The notes under the pieces were generated by a model. That model saw only the letters and a list, made by a program, of their open reading frames with translations, was not told the origin of the DNA and did no database searches. Of a stretch of DNA of 64,000 bases, positions 18,709 through 27,009 are shown one piece after another; position 1 is the stretch's first letter; every line of letters begins with the position of its first letter. Where the stretch lies: contig NZ_BCXG01000020.1 of the NCBI RefSeq assembly GCF_001894985.1, positions 1 to 64,000 on the forward strand. The letters are read 5' to 3'. This DNA is from Rhodococcus tukisamuensis NBRC 100609 (GTDB lineage: Bacteria; Actinomycetota; Actinomycetes; Mycobacteriales; Mycobacteriaceae). The position numbers were made by a program, and so were the translations under genes.

Positions 18709-20511
18709 ATGGCTTCCGTGCACAACTTCGAGGTCTGGGCGCCCCTCCCGCGACGGGTCCGGCTGTACCTGGACGGCACGCTGCATCCCATGTCTCGCGA
18801 GGCCGACGGCTGGTGGCGAACCGCCCTCCCGGCCGACCAGGACAGCCGGTACGGCTTCGTCCTCGACGACTCCGAGACCGTCCTGCCCGACCCACGTTCG
18901 CCGCGCCAACCCGACGGCGTGCACGCGCCGTCGCAGCTGCACACCCTCGACCCCGAGGCCTGGGGCGACAGGGACTGGACCGGCCGCCAGCTCGCCGGCA
19001 ACGTCGTCTACGAACTCCACGTCGGCACCTTCACCCCGGAGGGCACCTTCGACGCGGCGGCACGACGCCTGGACCACCTCGTCGAACTCGGCGTCGGCTT
19101 CGTGGAACTGATGCCCGTCAACGCCTTCAACGGCGAGCACAACTGGGGGTACGACGGCGTCCTCTGGTACGCGGTGCACGAGGCCTACGGCGGCCCGGAC
19201 GGCCTGCAGCGCCTGGTGAACGCCTGCCACCGCCGCGGCCTCGGCGTCCTCCTCGACGTCGTCTACAACCACCTCGGACCGTCCGGAAACTACCTCGACC
19301 GATTCGGTCCGTACCAGTCGGACACCGCGACCCCGTGGGGCCGTTCGGTGAACATCGCCGGGCCGTCGTCGGACGAGGTCCGCCGGTACATCGTCGACAA
19401 CGCCCTGCGCTGGATGCACGAGTTCCACCTCGACGGCCTCCGGCTCGACGCCGTGCATGCGCTCGAGGACCGCACCGCCACGCACCTGCTCGAGCAGCTC
19501 GCCGTCGAGACCCACACCCTGTCAACCCATCTGCGACGACCACTGACCCTGATCGCGGAGAGCGACCTCAACGACCCCACCCTCGTCACGTCCCGCTCCG
19601 CGGGCGGCTACGGCCTCGACGCCCAGTGGAACGACGACATCCACCATGCCGTGCACGCCGCCGTCTCCGGTGAACGGCATGGCTACTACGGCGACTTCGG
19701 TTCGCTGCAGGGCCTGGCGAACACGTTGCGGCAGGGCTTCTTCCACGCCGGCACCTACTCCAGCTTCCGCGGTCGCCTGCACGGCCGCCCCCTCGACGTG
19801 CGCCGCACCCCGGCCAGCGCGCTGCTCGCGTACACCTGCACCCACGACCAGATCGGCAACCGCGCCACCGGCGACCGCCCCGGGCACTACCTCTCCCCCG
19901 GCCAGCTGGCCGTCAAGGCCGCGCTGATCCTCGGGTCGCCGTACACGCCGATGCTGTTCATGGGCGAGGAGTGGGGCGCGAGCAGCCCGTTCCAGTTCTT
20001 CACCTCGCACCCCGAGCCGGACCTGGCCCGGGCGACCGCGCTCGGCCGCGCCGACGAGTTCGCCGACCACGGCTGGGACAGCGCCGACATCCCCGACCCG
20101 CAGGACCCGCAGACGTTCCTGAGGTCCAAGCTGGACTGGAACGAACTGGGCCGCCCGCCGCACGCGGCGCTGCTCGACTGCTACCGCAAGCTCATCGACC
20201 TACGCGCCCGTCGCCCCGAGCTCACCGACCCGTGGCTCGAGCACCTGGCCGTCGACTACGACGAGGAGCGGCGCTGGATCGTGCTGCACCGCGGCGGTCT
20301 CCGGGTGGCGTGCAACCTCGGCCCGGGGCCGGTGACCGTCCCGGTCGGCGGCCGCCCACTGGTGTGGTGGGAGCCGCCCAGCCAGGACGAGACCGGCGCG
20401 GCGACCGTACTCCCGGGGCACTCCTTCGCGATCCTCGACGCGGGCCACGCCCATGAAGCTGACGCGGCCCGCGTCAATGAAACTGACGCGGGCCGCGTGG
20501 ATGAAAACTGA
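18709..20511 (+). CDS. treZ: malto-oligosyltrehalose trehalohydrolase
   Basis: 600 residues. It releases trehalose from maltooligosyl-trehalose made by TreY. The ATG at 18709 gives VHNFEVWAPLPRRVRLYLDG, the CBM48-like start of TreZ, and CATGCT ends 6 nt upstream (leaderless geometry). GH13 regions: LLDVVYNH near 181, GLRLDAVHA near 243 (nucleophile), IAESDLND near 282 (acid) and CTHDQIGN near 378. The final ~20 codons are unusual: a repeated ATGAA-CTGACGCGG unit encodes an acidic tail (HAHEADAARVNETDAGRVDEN) and contains a terminator-like hairpin. It is separated from glgX-treY by six genes' worth of unrelated DNA. Confidence 0.95.
   Translation: MASVHNFEVWAPLPRRVRLYLDGTLHPMSREADGWWRTALPADQDSRYGFVLDDSETVLPDPRSPRQPDGVHAPSQLHTLDPEAWGDRDWTGRQLAGNVVYELHVGTFTPEGTFDAAARRLDHLVELGVGFVELMPVNAFNGEHNWGYDGVLWYAVHEAYGGPDGLQRLVNACHRRGLGVLLDVVYNHLGPSGNYLDRFGPYQSDTATPWGRSVNIAGPSSDEVRRYIVDNALRWMHEFHLDGLRLDAVHALEDRTATHLLEQLAVETHTLSTHLRRPLTLIAESDLNDPTLVTSRSAGGYGLDAQWNDDIHHAVHAAVSGERHGYYGDFGSLQGLANTLRQGFFHAGTYSSFRGRLHGRPLDVRRTPASALLAYTCTHDQIGNRATGDRPGHYLSPGQLAVKAALILGSPYTPMLFMGEEWGASSPFQFFTSHPEPDLARATALGRADEFADHGWDSADIPDPQDPQTFLRSKLDWNELGRPPHAALLDCYRKLIDLRARRPELTDPWLEHLAVDYDEERRWIVLHRGGLRVACNLGPGPVTVPVGGRPLVWWEPPSQDETGAATVLPGHSFAILDAGHAHEADAARVNETDAGRVDEN
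20462..20498. terminator. hairpin inside the last codons of treZ
   Basis: ACGCGGCCCGCGTCA (20462-20476) and TGACGCGGGCCGCGT (20484-20498) are exact inverse complements. The structure lies within coding sequence, 13 bp before the treZ stop ends and 20 bp from the convergent MFS stop, so it may terminate both transcripts. Confidence 0.65.
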
Positions 20512-20517
20512 CGTGGG

Positions 20518-22056
20518 CTAGCGCGAGCGCATCATCCGGAACACCAGCACCGCGTTGGCGAGCAGCACCACGGCGGTCACCACCGCCGCCACGTGCATGC
20601 CGTCGACGAATGCGGACTGCGCGGCATCGAGGACCTGCGTGCCGATCTCGGCCGGGACCGACTTCGCGTAGGCCACGGCACCGCCGAGGGTGTCGTGGGC
20701 GGCGGCGCCGGCCTCCGCGCTCAGCGCGGACACGTCGAGCCCGCGCCGGTAGATCGCCATCACGACGCTGCCCAGGACCGCCACGCCCAGGGCGACGCCC
20801 AGCTCGTACGCGGTCTCGGACACCGCCGACGCGGCACCCGCCCGTTCCGGTTCCACCGCGCCGACCACCAGGTCGGAGGTGAGCGTCAACGCCATGCCGA
20901 CGCCGGCCCCGGCCAGCATGAAACCGACCACGAACATTCCGGCACCGCCGTCGACCCGGAGGAACGTCAGGATCGCGGTGCCGAGCGCGGACATCATCAG
21001 GCCGACGGTGAGCACCGTGCCCGGCTGCCAGCGCCGGACGAACCACGCCGCCAGCAACGCGAACACCATGCTCATCGCGGTTCCGGGCAGCATCAACAGC
21101 CCGGCCTGCAACGGCGAGTTGCCCAGCACCAACTGCAGGTACTGCGAGCCGAAGAACAGCACGCCCGCCATCGCGAAGATCGACAGCAGATTGGTCAGCA
21201 CCGCCGTCGAGAACGCCGGCCGCGCAAACAGGCTCAGGTCCACCATCGGGTCCGCGAGGACCCGCTGACGGTGCACGAAGGCAAATCCGGACGCCAGGCC
21301 CACCAGAGCGGCAACCGCGTAGGTCACGCTCGGCCCGTGCACCACCGTCTCCTTGACCGCGTAGACCAGCGGCACCAGGGTCAGGATCGACAGGCCGGCG
21401 CTGGGCAGGTCGAACTTGCCCGGGTTCGGGTCCTTCGACTCGGGAATCACGATCGGCCCCAACAGGATCAGGCCCAACATCACCGGGATGTTCACCAGGA
21501 ACACCGAACCCCACCAGAAGTGCTCGAGCAGCCAGCCGCCCACCAGCGGGCCGGCCGCCGCGCCGCCACTGGCCATCGCGCCCCACACCGCGATCGCGGT
21601 GGTGCGCTGACGCGGGTTGACGAACATGGTGCGGATCAGGCCGAGCGTCGCCGGCATCAGGGTGGCGCCGGAGATGCCCTGCAGCACCCGTGCCGCGATC
21701 AGCATCTCGGGGCTCACCGACCAGGCTGCGATGAGCGAGGCGATGCCGAATCCGGCGGCGCCGATCAGCAGCAGGCGACGGCGACCGACCCGGTCGCCGA
21801 GGGTGCCCATGGTGATGAGCAGGCCGGCGAGGACGAAGGAGTACACGTCGATGATCCAGAGCAACTCGTTGCCGGTCGGCGCGAGGTCGGCGCTGATGAA
21901 CGGCAGCGCCAGGTCCAGGACCGTGGCGTCGACGGAGATCAACAGCACGGCGAACGCGAGCACGACGAGGCCGACCCAGTCGCGCGCGGTCGCCCGCACG
22001 TCGAGCGGGCTCTCCTGCAGGCGGATGTCCGTGCGGACAGACACGATTTCTCCCAT
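20518..22056 (-). CDS. DHA2-family (14-TM) MFS multidrug efflux transporter
   Basis: 512 residues. Proton-driven drug export of the EmrB/QacA/LfrA type. Hallmarks: VDATVLDLALPFI in TM1 (antiporter motif D1 region), GDRVGRRR in loop 2-3 (motif A), and a PATLG/GPLVGGWL segment (motif C region), with about 14 hydrophobic spans. The ATG is at 22056. The divergent tetR gene and duplicated operators just upstream indicate drug-inducible repression. Substrates cannot be predicted. Confidence 0.92.
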   Translation of the reverse strand: MGEIVSVRTDIRLQESPLDVRATARDWVGLVVLAFAVLLISVDATVLDLALPFISADLAPTGNELLWIIDVYSFVLAGLLITMGTLGDRVGRRRLLLIGAAGFGIASLIAAWSVSPEMLIAARVLQGISGATLMPATLGLIRTMFVNPRQRTTAIAVWGAMASGGAAAGPLVGGWLLEHFWWGSVFLVNIPVMLGLILLGPIVIPESKDPNPGKFDLPSAGLSILTLVPLVYAVKETVVHGPSVTYAVAALVGLASGFAFVHRQRVLADPMVDLSLFARPAFSTAVLTNLLSIFAMAGVLFFGSQYLQLVLGNSPLQAGLLMLPGTAMSMVFALLAAWFVRRWQPGTVLTVGLMMSALGTAILTFLRVDGGAGMFVVGFMLAGAGVGMALTLTSDLVVGAVEPERAGAASAVSETAYELGVALGVAVLGSVVMAIYRRGLDVSALSAEAGAAAHDTLGGAVAYAKSVPAEIGTQVLDAAQSAFVDGMHVAAVVTAVVLLANAVLVFRMMRSR

Positions 22057-22098
22057 TGAATGTCGTAGCGATTGATGCGGCCACCGCGACCCGTACGG

Positions 22099-22122
22099 AC
22101 TAAACCGTCCAGCCGGTACAGT
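22099..22122. promoter_or_regulatory. TetR operator 1
   Basis: ACTAAACCGTCCAGCCGGTACAGT is an imperfect palindrome (outer ACT/AGT, inner ACCG N6 CGGT) between the divergent MFS and tetR genes, 42 bp upstream of the MFS start codon. 20 bp (22103-22122) are repeated exactly in operator 2. Confidence 0.65.
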
Positions 22123-22139
22123 TGCCCATCCAGATTAAC

Positions 22140-22163
22140 AGTGAACCGTCCAGCCGGTACAGT
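22140..22163. promoter_or_regulatory. TetR operator 2, overlapping tetR -10
   Basis: Second copy of the 20-bp operator core (22144-22163), 41 bp from the first. Its last bases TACAGT are placed 7 nt before the GTG at 22171 and could be the -10 of a leaderless tetR transcript, which would give direct autorepression. Confidence 0.6.
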
Positions 22164-22170
22164 GATGTTC

Positions 22171-22722
22171 GTGACAGCAACAACCGACCCAGACGCACCC
22201 AGCACCCGCGACCGCATCCTCGACGCGCTCGAGAAATTGCTGCTCGACCGCGGGCTGTCGCACATCACCCTCGAGGCGGTCGCGGCCACGGCCGGCGTCT
22301 CCAAGGGCGGGCTGCTCTACCACTTCCGCAGCAAGGACGCCCTGATCGCAGGCATGGTCCGACGCCTCGGCGAACGGTCCGACAAGCAACTCGCAGAGTC
22401 CGGCAACTCGGTCGCCGAGTGGTACCTGCAGACGGTGGACGCCAGCAGCACCAACGAGCTCGCCCTCTTCCAGTCCACCATCGCCGCACTGCGGTCGGTC
22501 GACGGCCAACAGGGCGAGATCCAGCAGGCCGTCATCGACATGATGCGGTCCTGGGACGACGGCCTGCGCGCCGAGATTTCCGACCCGGTCCAGGCCGAGA
22601 TCGTCCGGCTCGCCGGCGACGGCCTCTACCTCGCCGCCCTGATGGGCCTCCCTCAGCCCGACCCGGAGCTGCACCGGAAGGTCGTGGACCGGCTGCTCGG
22701 GCGCGACAGGGCGACCGACTAG
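22171..22722 (+). CDS. TetR-family transcriptional repressor
   Basis: 183 residues from GTG at 22171; ATG at 22165 is an alternative that would fall upstream of the predicted transcription start. Residues about 10-55 form the TetR helix-turn-helix (TRDRILDALEKLL, ITLEAVAATAGVSKGGLLYHF). A ligand-binding C-terminal domain follows (the TetR_C_37-like style with RSWDDGLRAE). It is divergent to the MFS pump with two shared operators, so it most likely represses the pump and itself until a drug ligand binds. Confidence 0.9.
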   Translation: MTATTDPDAPSTRDRILDALEKLLLDRGLSHITLEAVAATAGVSKGGLLYHFRSKDALIAGMVRRLGERSDKQLAESGNSVAEWYLQTVDASSTNELALFQSTIAALRSVDGQQGEIQQAVIDMMRSWDDGLRAEISDPVQAEIVRLAGDGLYLAALMGLPQPDPELHRKVVDRLLGRDRATD

Positions 22723-22789
22723 CTCAACTCGGAACATCGTCGGCAGCGGCTTCACCATCACCACCAACTGACACCCCGCAGCACCCGAT

Positions 22790-22819
22790 GCCCCGCAGCC
22801 CCCACCCGGGCTGCGGGGC
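22790..22819. terminator. bidirectional hairpin
   Basis: GCCCCGCAGCCC (22790-22801) pairs with GGGCTGCGGGGC (22808-22819), with a 6-nt loop, between the convergent tetR and gabT genes. Confidence 0.8.
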
Positions 22820-22828
22820 GTTCGGCTG

Positions 22829-24169
22829 TCAGGCCACCGCGCGGACGACCGCCTCGAGCACGTCGAGCGCATCACCGAGCAGGTCGTCACCGATCACCAG
22901 CGGCGGCAGCAGCCGGATCACGTTGCCGTAGGTGCCGCAGGTGAGCAGGATGACGCCCTGTTCGAGCGCCTTGGCCGCGACCGCCCTGGTGAGCTCCGGA
23001 TCCGGCTCGGCGCCACCGGGTTCGACGAATTCCATCGCCAGCATCGCGCCGCGACCGCGGACGTCGCCGACCGCGTCGCACTCGGCGGCGAGCGCGCGCA
23101 GCCGGGGCAGCGCGATCGCCTCGATGCGGCGGGCCCGCGCCGGCAGGTCGTGTGCCCGCATGAAGTCGATCGCGGCCAGGGCCGCGGCACAGGCAACCGG
23201 GTTGCCCCCGTAGGTGCCTCCGAGCCCGCCGGGGTGCACCGCGTCGAGCAGGTCGGCCCGGCCGGTGATCGCGGCCAGCGGCAGGCCACCCGCGATCCCC
23301 TTGGCCATGGTGACGATGTCGGGCACCACGTCCTCGTGCTCGCTGGCGAACCACCTGCCGGTACGGGCGAACCCGGTCTGCACCTCGTCGGCGACGAACA
23401 CCACGCCGTTGGTCCGTGCCCACTGCGCCAGTGCCGGCAGGAATCCCGGTGCGGGAACGATGAACCCGCCCTCCCCCTGAATGGGCTCGAGGACGATCGC
23501 GGCCACGCTGTCGGCGCCGATCTGCTTGTCGATGCGGCTGACCACCCGGCGCGCGGCCCGCTCACCGGTGAGCCCGGGCTCGTCGCGGAACGGGTAGGAC
23601 ATCGGCATCCGGTAGATCTCCGGGGCGAACGGACCGAAATGCGCCTTGTACGGCATCGACTTCGCGGTCAACGCCATCGTCAGGTTGGTCCGCCCGTGGT
23701 AGGCGTGATCGAACGCGACGACGGCGGCGCGGCCGGTGGCCAGCCTCGCCACCTTGACCGCGTTCTCCACCGCCTCGGCGCCGGAGTTGAACAGCACCGA
23801 CCGCTTCTCGTGCTCGCCCGGGGTCAGCGCCGCCAGTTCCTCGGCGACCCGCACGTAGCCCTCGTACGGGGTGACCATGAAGCAGGTGTGCGCGAAATGC
23901 GCGACCTGTTCCGAGACCGCCTGCGCGACCGCGGAATTGGAGGCACCGACGCTGGTGACCGCAATGCCGGCACCCAGGTCGAGGAATGAGTTGCCGTCCA
24001 CGTCGATCACCACGGCGCCGTCCGCGTCGGCGGCGTACACCGGAACGCTGGACCCGACCCCTGCCGCCACCGCCGCCCGCCGCCGGACGTCGAGGGCTCG
24101 CGACCGCGGACCCGGAACCTCGCTGACCAGTTCGCGCCGCTGCGGCAGTCGGTACCGGAGTTCCGTCAT
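22829..24169 (-). CDS. gabT: 4-aminobutyrate aminotransferase
   Basis: 446 residues. Class III PLP aminotransferase that converts GABA and 2-oxoglutarate to succinate semialdehyde and glutamate. Visible residues: NSGAEAVENAVK (128-139, phosphate loop), AYHGRT (156-161), ADEVQTGFARTG with D261 contacting the PLP ring, and K290 in TMAKGIAGG forming the Schiff base. Length and N-terminus match GabT of the group. It follows a small membrane protein gene by 13 bp and probably shares its transcript. No succinate-semialdehyde dehydrogenase gene is adjacent. Confidence 0.92.
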   Translation of the reverse strand: MTELRYRLPQRRELVSEVPGPRSRALDVRRRAAVAAGVGSSVPVYAADADGAVVIDVDGNSFLDLGAGIAVTSVGASNSAVAQAVSEQVAHFAHTCFMVTPYEGYVRVAEELAALTPGEHEKRSVLFNSGAEAVENAVKVARLATGRAAVVAFDHAYHGRTNLTMALTAKSMPYKAHFGPFAPEIYRMPMSYPFRDEPGLTGERAARRVVSRIDKQIGADSVAAIVLEPIQGEGGFIVPAPGFLPALAQWARTNGVVFVADEVQTGFARTGRWFASEHEDVVPDIVTMAKGIAGGLPLAAITGRADLLDAVHPGGLGGTYGGNPVACAAALAAIDFMRAHDLPARARRIEAIALPRLRALAAECDAVGDVRGRGAMLAMEFVEPGGAEPDPELTRAVAAKALEQGVILLTCGTYGNVIRLLPPLVIGDDLLGDALDVLEAVVRAVA

Positions 24170-24182
24170 CGCGCCGCCCGGA

Positions 24183-24494
24183 TCAGCCGTTCCCGCCGCG
24201 CAACACCACCGTGTTCGCGTCGATGTCGACGCGCACCCGCGGCGGCGCCGCGTCGCCCGCCTCCTCGCGGTGCATCAGCGCGCTCTGCCGCTGCTCGAAC
24301 TCGTGCAGCTTGGAACCCTGGAACAGGGCGGTGACCTCTTCGAAACCCGTCGCCGCGACCGTCCTGCCACCGCGCCGCCGGGTCCAGGGCAGCGCCCGGC
24401 CGCCGGTCATCCGGTTCCACAGGGTCTCGGCGAAGGCGAGCACGACCAGCAGGACCACCAGCCCCGGGATCGTCATCGCGAACAGCGCGCCCAT
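24183..24494 (-). CDS. small membrane-anchored protein (DUF6191-like)
   Basis: 103 residues. One N-terminal membrane span (IPGLVVLLVVLAFAETLW), then a basic segment and a soluble tail (FEEVTALFQGSKLHEFEQRQSALMHREE). The ATG at 24494 is preceded by TAGACT ending 7 nt upstream, a leaderless geometry. It resembles the short DUF6191-type proteins of actinobacteria. The function is unknown. It is likely co-transcribed with gabT. Confidence 0.75.
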   Translation of the reverse strand: MGALFAMTIPGLVVLLVVLAFAETLWNRMTGGRALPWTRRRGGRTVAATGFEEVTALFQGSKLHEFEQRQSALMHREEAGDAAPPRVRVDIDANTVVLRGGNG

Positions 24495-24523
24495 GACAGC
24501 GGAGTCTAGTGCCCGCCGGACGC

Positions 24524-25873
24524 CTAGGTCAGGTAGCGGTACGCCGGCGACCCCGGCTCGAGCTGCTCGACGTGCATGCGCGAGTCCGCCATCCGCTCGA
24601 GCAGCGACGGCAGCCCCGACGCCGCGCCGAGTTGGATTCCGACCAGCGCCTCGCCGGTTTCCCGGTTGTTGCGCTTGACGTACTCGAACAGGGTGATGTC
24701 GTCGTCCGGGCCGAGCACCTCGTCGAGGAACCTGCGCAGCGCGCCCGGCTCCTGCGGGAAGTCCACGAGGAAGTAGTGCTTGAGCCCGAGGTGGACCAGG
24801 GACCGTTCGAGGATCTCGCCGTAGCGCGAGACGTCGTTGTTGCCACCCGAGATCAGGCACACGACGGTGGAACCCGGCTCGACGTTGACGTGGCGCAACG
24901 CCGCCACCGACAGCGCACCCGACGGCTCGGCGATGATGCCCTCGTTCTGGTAGAGCTCGAGCATCGATGTGCAGACCGCGCCCTCGTCGGTGTGGATCAT
25001 CGCGAACGTGCCCTCGCCCGGCACCCCGGAGCGCGGCTGCGCCACCAGCGGCAGCGACCCGTGCGAGACCACACCCGCGCCGAGGGCCGACATCACCTGG
25101 TACGGCAGGTTCCCGATCCGCCGGACGGCCGTGCCGTCGACGAAGGGGTCGATCTCGGGCAGGGTGACCGGTGCGCCCGCGACCAGTGCCGCGGTCATCG
25201 ACGCCGCACCGCTCGGCTCGACACCGACGATCGCGGTGTGCGGGGACCGCTCGTGCAGGTAGGTGGCGATTCCGGCGATGAGGCCGCCGCCGCCCACCGG
25301 GACGATCACCGTGCCGAGCTCGGTGCCGAGCTGCTCGAGGATCTCCGCGGCGATGGTGCCCTGGCCCGCCGCCGTGCGGGGGTCGTCGAACGGCGGCACG
25401 ATCGTCGCACCGGTGCTCCGCACGTCCTCGTCCGCCGCGGCCGCGGCCGCGTCGTAGGTGTCCCCGATCGCGATCAGTTCGACGAACTCGCCGCCGTGCG
25501 CGCGGATCCGGTCCCGCTTCTGCCGGGGGGTGTTGGCCGGCACGTAGATACGGCCGCGGATGCCCATCGTCCGGCAGGCGTATGCGACGCCCTGCGCGTG
25601 GTTTCCGGCGCTGGCGCAGACCACACCGGCGGCGCGTTCCTCCGCGTCCAGCTGGACGATCAGGTTGTAGGCGCCGCGCAGCTTGAACGAGCGGACCACC
25701 TGCAGGTCCTCGCGCTTGAGGTACACCTTGGCTCCGATGAGCTCCGACAGTCGCGGGCTCAGCTGCAGCGGCGTGGCTTCCACCACGCCGGAAATTCGCT
25801 TGGCGGCGGCGTCGATTTCGCGCGCGTCGAGCGGCGCGGCCTTCAGGTCAGCGAGTTCGGGCGAGTTGGACAC
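24524..25873 (-). CDS. ilvA: threonine ammonia-lyase, biosynthetic
   Basis: 449 residues from GTG at 25873. It deaminates threonine to 2-oxobutanoate, the first step of isoleucine synthesis. PLP lysine K64 lies in VRSFKLRGAYN. The SAGNHAQGVA and PVGGGGLIAG loops bind substrate and cofactor phosphate. Residues about 335-449 form one ACT-like regulatory domain (HYFLVDFPQEPGALRRFL), as in short actinobacterial IlvA. An 18-codon longer start exists but is less family-like. The upstream region carries a poxB relic in place of a functional gene. Confidence 0.93.
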   Translation of the reverse strand: MSNSPELADLKAAPLDAREIDAAAKRISGVVEATPLQLSPRLSELIGAKVYLKREDLQVVRSFKLRGAYNLIVQLDAEERAAGVVCASAGNHAQGVAYACRTMGIRGRIYVPANTPRQKRDRIRAHGGEFVELIAIGDTYDAAAAAADEDVRSTGATIVPPFDDPRTAAGQGTIAAEILEQLGTELGTVIVPVGGGGLIAGIATYLHERSPHTAIVGVEPSGAASMTAALVAGAPVTLPEIDPFVDGTAVRRIGNLPYQVMSALGAGVVSHGSLPLVAQPRSGVPGEGTFAMIHTDEGAVCTSMLELYQNEGIIAEPSGALSVAALRHVNVEPGSTVVCLISGGNNDVSRYGEILERSLVHLGLKHYFLVDFPQEPGALRRFLDEVLGPDDDITLFEYVKRNNRETGEALVGIQLGAASGLPSLLERMADSRMHVEQLEPGSPAYRYLT

Positions 25874-25919
25874 CCAATTATGCTGCCACCTCGCCGCCCG
25901 GGCCGCGTACCCGCCCCGC

Positions 25920-26160
25920 TCAAGCACGCGGATCGAACTGTGACGGCCGCGGAATGTTCCGCAGATTCGACTTCGCCATCCGCACCGCCTCGCCCACCCC
26001 GCCGTTCATCACCATCCGCGACATCGCGAGCGCGAAACCCTTGACCTGGCCGCCGGCAGGCCGCCACCGTCACCAGCTCCCCCAGCAGCATCGCCAGCCC
26101 ACCGTCGCCCGACACGGAGATCCCCTGCCGACCCGGGCAGGCGACCTGGGGTGTCGGTGG
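25920..26160 (-). pseudogene. poxB-like ThDP enzyme remnant with internal deletion
   Basis: The minus strand encodes a thiamin-diphosphate-binding core AQ-type segment (QVACPGRQGISVSGDGG then LAMLLGELVTV). It then jumps, in another frame, to a pyruvate-oxidase-type C-terminus (QVKGFALAMSRMVMNGG, GEAVRMAKSNLRNIPRP) ending at TGA 25920-25922. In intact PoxB roughly 150 residues lie between these two parts, and ~380 residues precede the first. The remnant is therefore a relic with the ThDP motif joined to the terminus. It fills the gap between ilvA and the next gene. Confidence 0.7.
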
Positions 26161-26185
26161 AACTGGCCAACTGCGTGGAACGGGC

Positions 26186-26620
26186 CTAGTGCGGGGTGAG
26201 CACGAAGACCGGGATCTGGCGATCGGTCTTCTTCTGGTACTCCGCGTAGTCGGGCCACGCCGCGACAGCGCGCTCCCACCACACCGCCTTCTCGTCGCCG
26301 GTGACCTCGCGTGCGGTCATGTCCTTCTTGACCGGGCCGTCCTGCAGTTCCACGTGCGGGTCCGCGACCACGTTGTGGTACCAGACCGGGTGCGTCGGCG
26401 CGCCGCCCAGCGAGGCCACGACGGCGTACTCGCCGTCGTGCTCGACCCGCATCAGCGGGCTCTTGCGGAGCTTGCCGGACTTGGCGCCCTTGGTCGTGAG
26501 GATGACGACGGGCTTGCCCTGCATCTCCGTCCCCTCCCTACCGCCGGAGCGCTCGTAGAGATCGACCTGGTCGGCGGCCCATGTGCTCGGACTGGGTTCG
26601 TACTCACCGGTGAGAGGCAT
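26186..26620 (-). CDS. deazaflavin (F420)-dependent nitroreductase family protein
   Basis: 144 residues, ATG at 26620. Split beta-barrel of the Ddn/DUF385 family: [22 protein letters not shown], then [25 protein letters not shown] and ARE, in the family order. These enzymes use reduced F420 to reduce quinones and nitro compounds in mycolic-acid actinobacteria. Physiological substrate unknown. It is monocistronic by position. Confidence 0.9.
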   Translation of the reverse strand: MPLTGEYEPSPSTWAADQVDLYERSGGREGTEMQGKPVVILTTKGAKSGKLRKSPLMRVEHDGEYAVVASLGGAPTHPVWYHNVVADPHVELQDGPVKKDMTAREVTGDEKAVWWERAVAAWPDYAEYQKKTDRQIPVFVLTPH

Positions 26621-26696
26621 GACGTCCAGTCAACACCCCGCGCCCTCGTCGACACAGCGTGACGCGCGAGATCAACGACTCGAACTGAAATGTTCG

Positions 26697-26726
26697 TTGA
26701 CCCGAACTCGAGATTTCACGTAGCCT
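26697..26726 (+). promoter_or_regulatory. sigma-A-type promoter for a leaderless transcript
   Basis: TTGACC (26697-26702), 18-bp spacer, TAGCCT (26721-26726), then 6 nt to the ATG at 26733. It is the best-formed promoter seen in this window. Confidence 0.6.
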
Positions 26727-26732
26727 GATCCC

Positions 26733-26975
26733 ATGACCACCGTCGACCGCCTGCTTGCGCCGCGCCCCGGCGCGCCGCGCAGCGCGCACACCGTCGACCT
26801 GGCCGGCACCGCCTGGCCGCTCTACAAGCTCGAGGCCCTGGCGGTCGGCGTGCTGGTGTTCGTGGTGATCCTGGCGACGACGGCGACCCTGCAGCCTGCC
26901 GTCCTCGCGGCCGCCGCCGCGACGGTGACCGCGTGGTGGGTCCGTCGGGCCTACTGGGCCCGCGTCCGGGACTGA
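26733..26975 (+). CDS. small two-span membrane protein, unknown
   Basis: 80 residues. Two hydrophobic stretches (LEALAVGVLVFVVILAT and PAVLAAAAATVTAWWV) and a short basic end (RRAYWARVRD). No family is recognised. It is supported by a clear promoter placed for leaderless translation and by codon usage like its neighbours. It ends 34 bp from the convergent dnaE1 stop. Confidence 0.65.
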   Translation: MTTVDRLLAPRPGAPRSAHTVDLAGTAWPLYKLEALAVGVLVFVVILATTATLQPAVLAAAAATVTAWWVRRAYWARVRD

Positions 26976-27009
26976 CACCCGCCGGCCCCGGCCCCGCCCC
27001 GCCAGGCCC

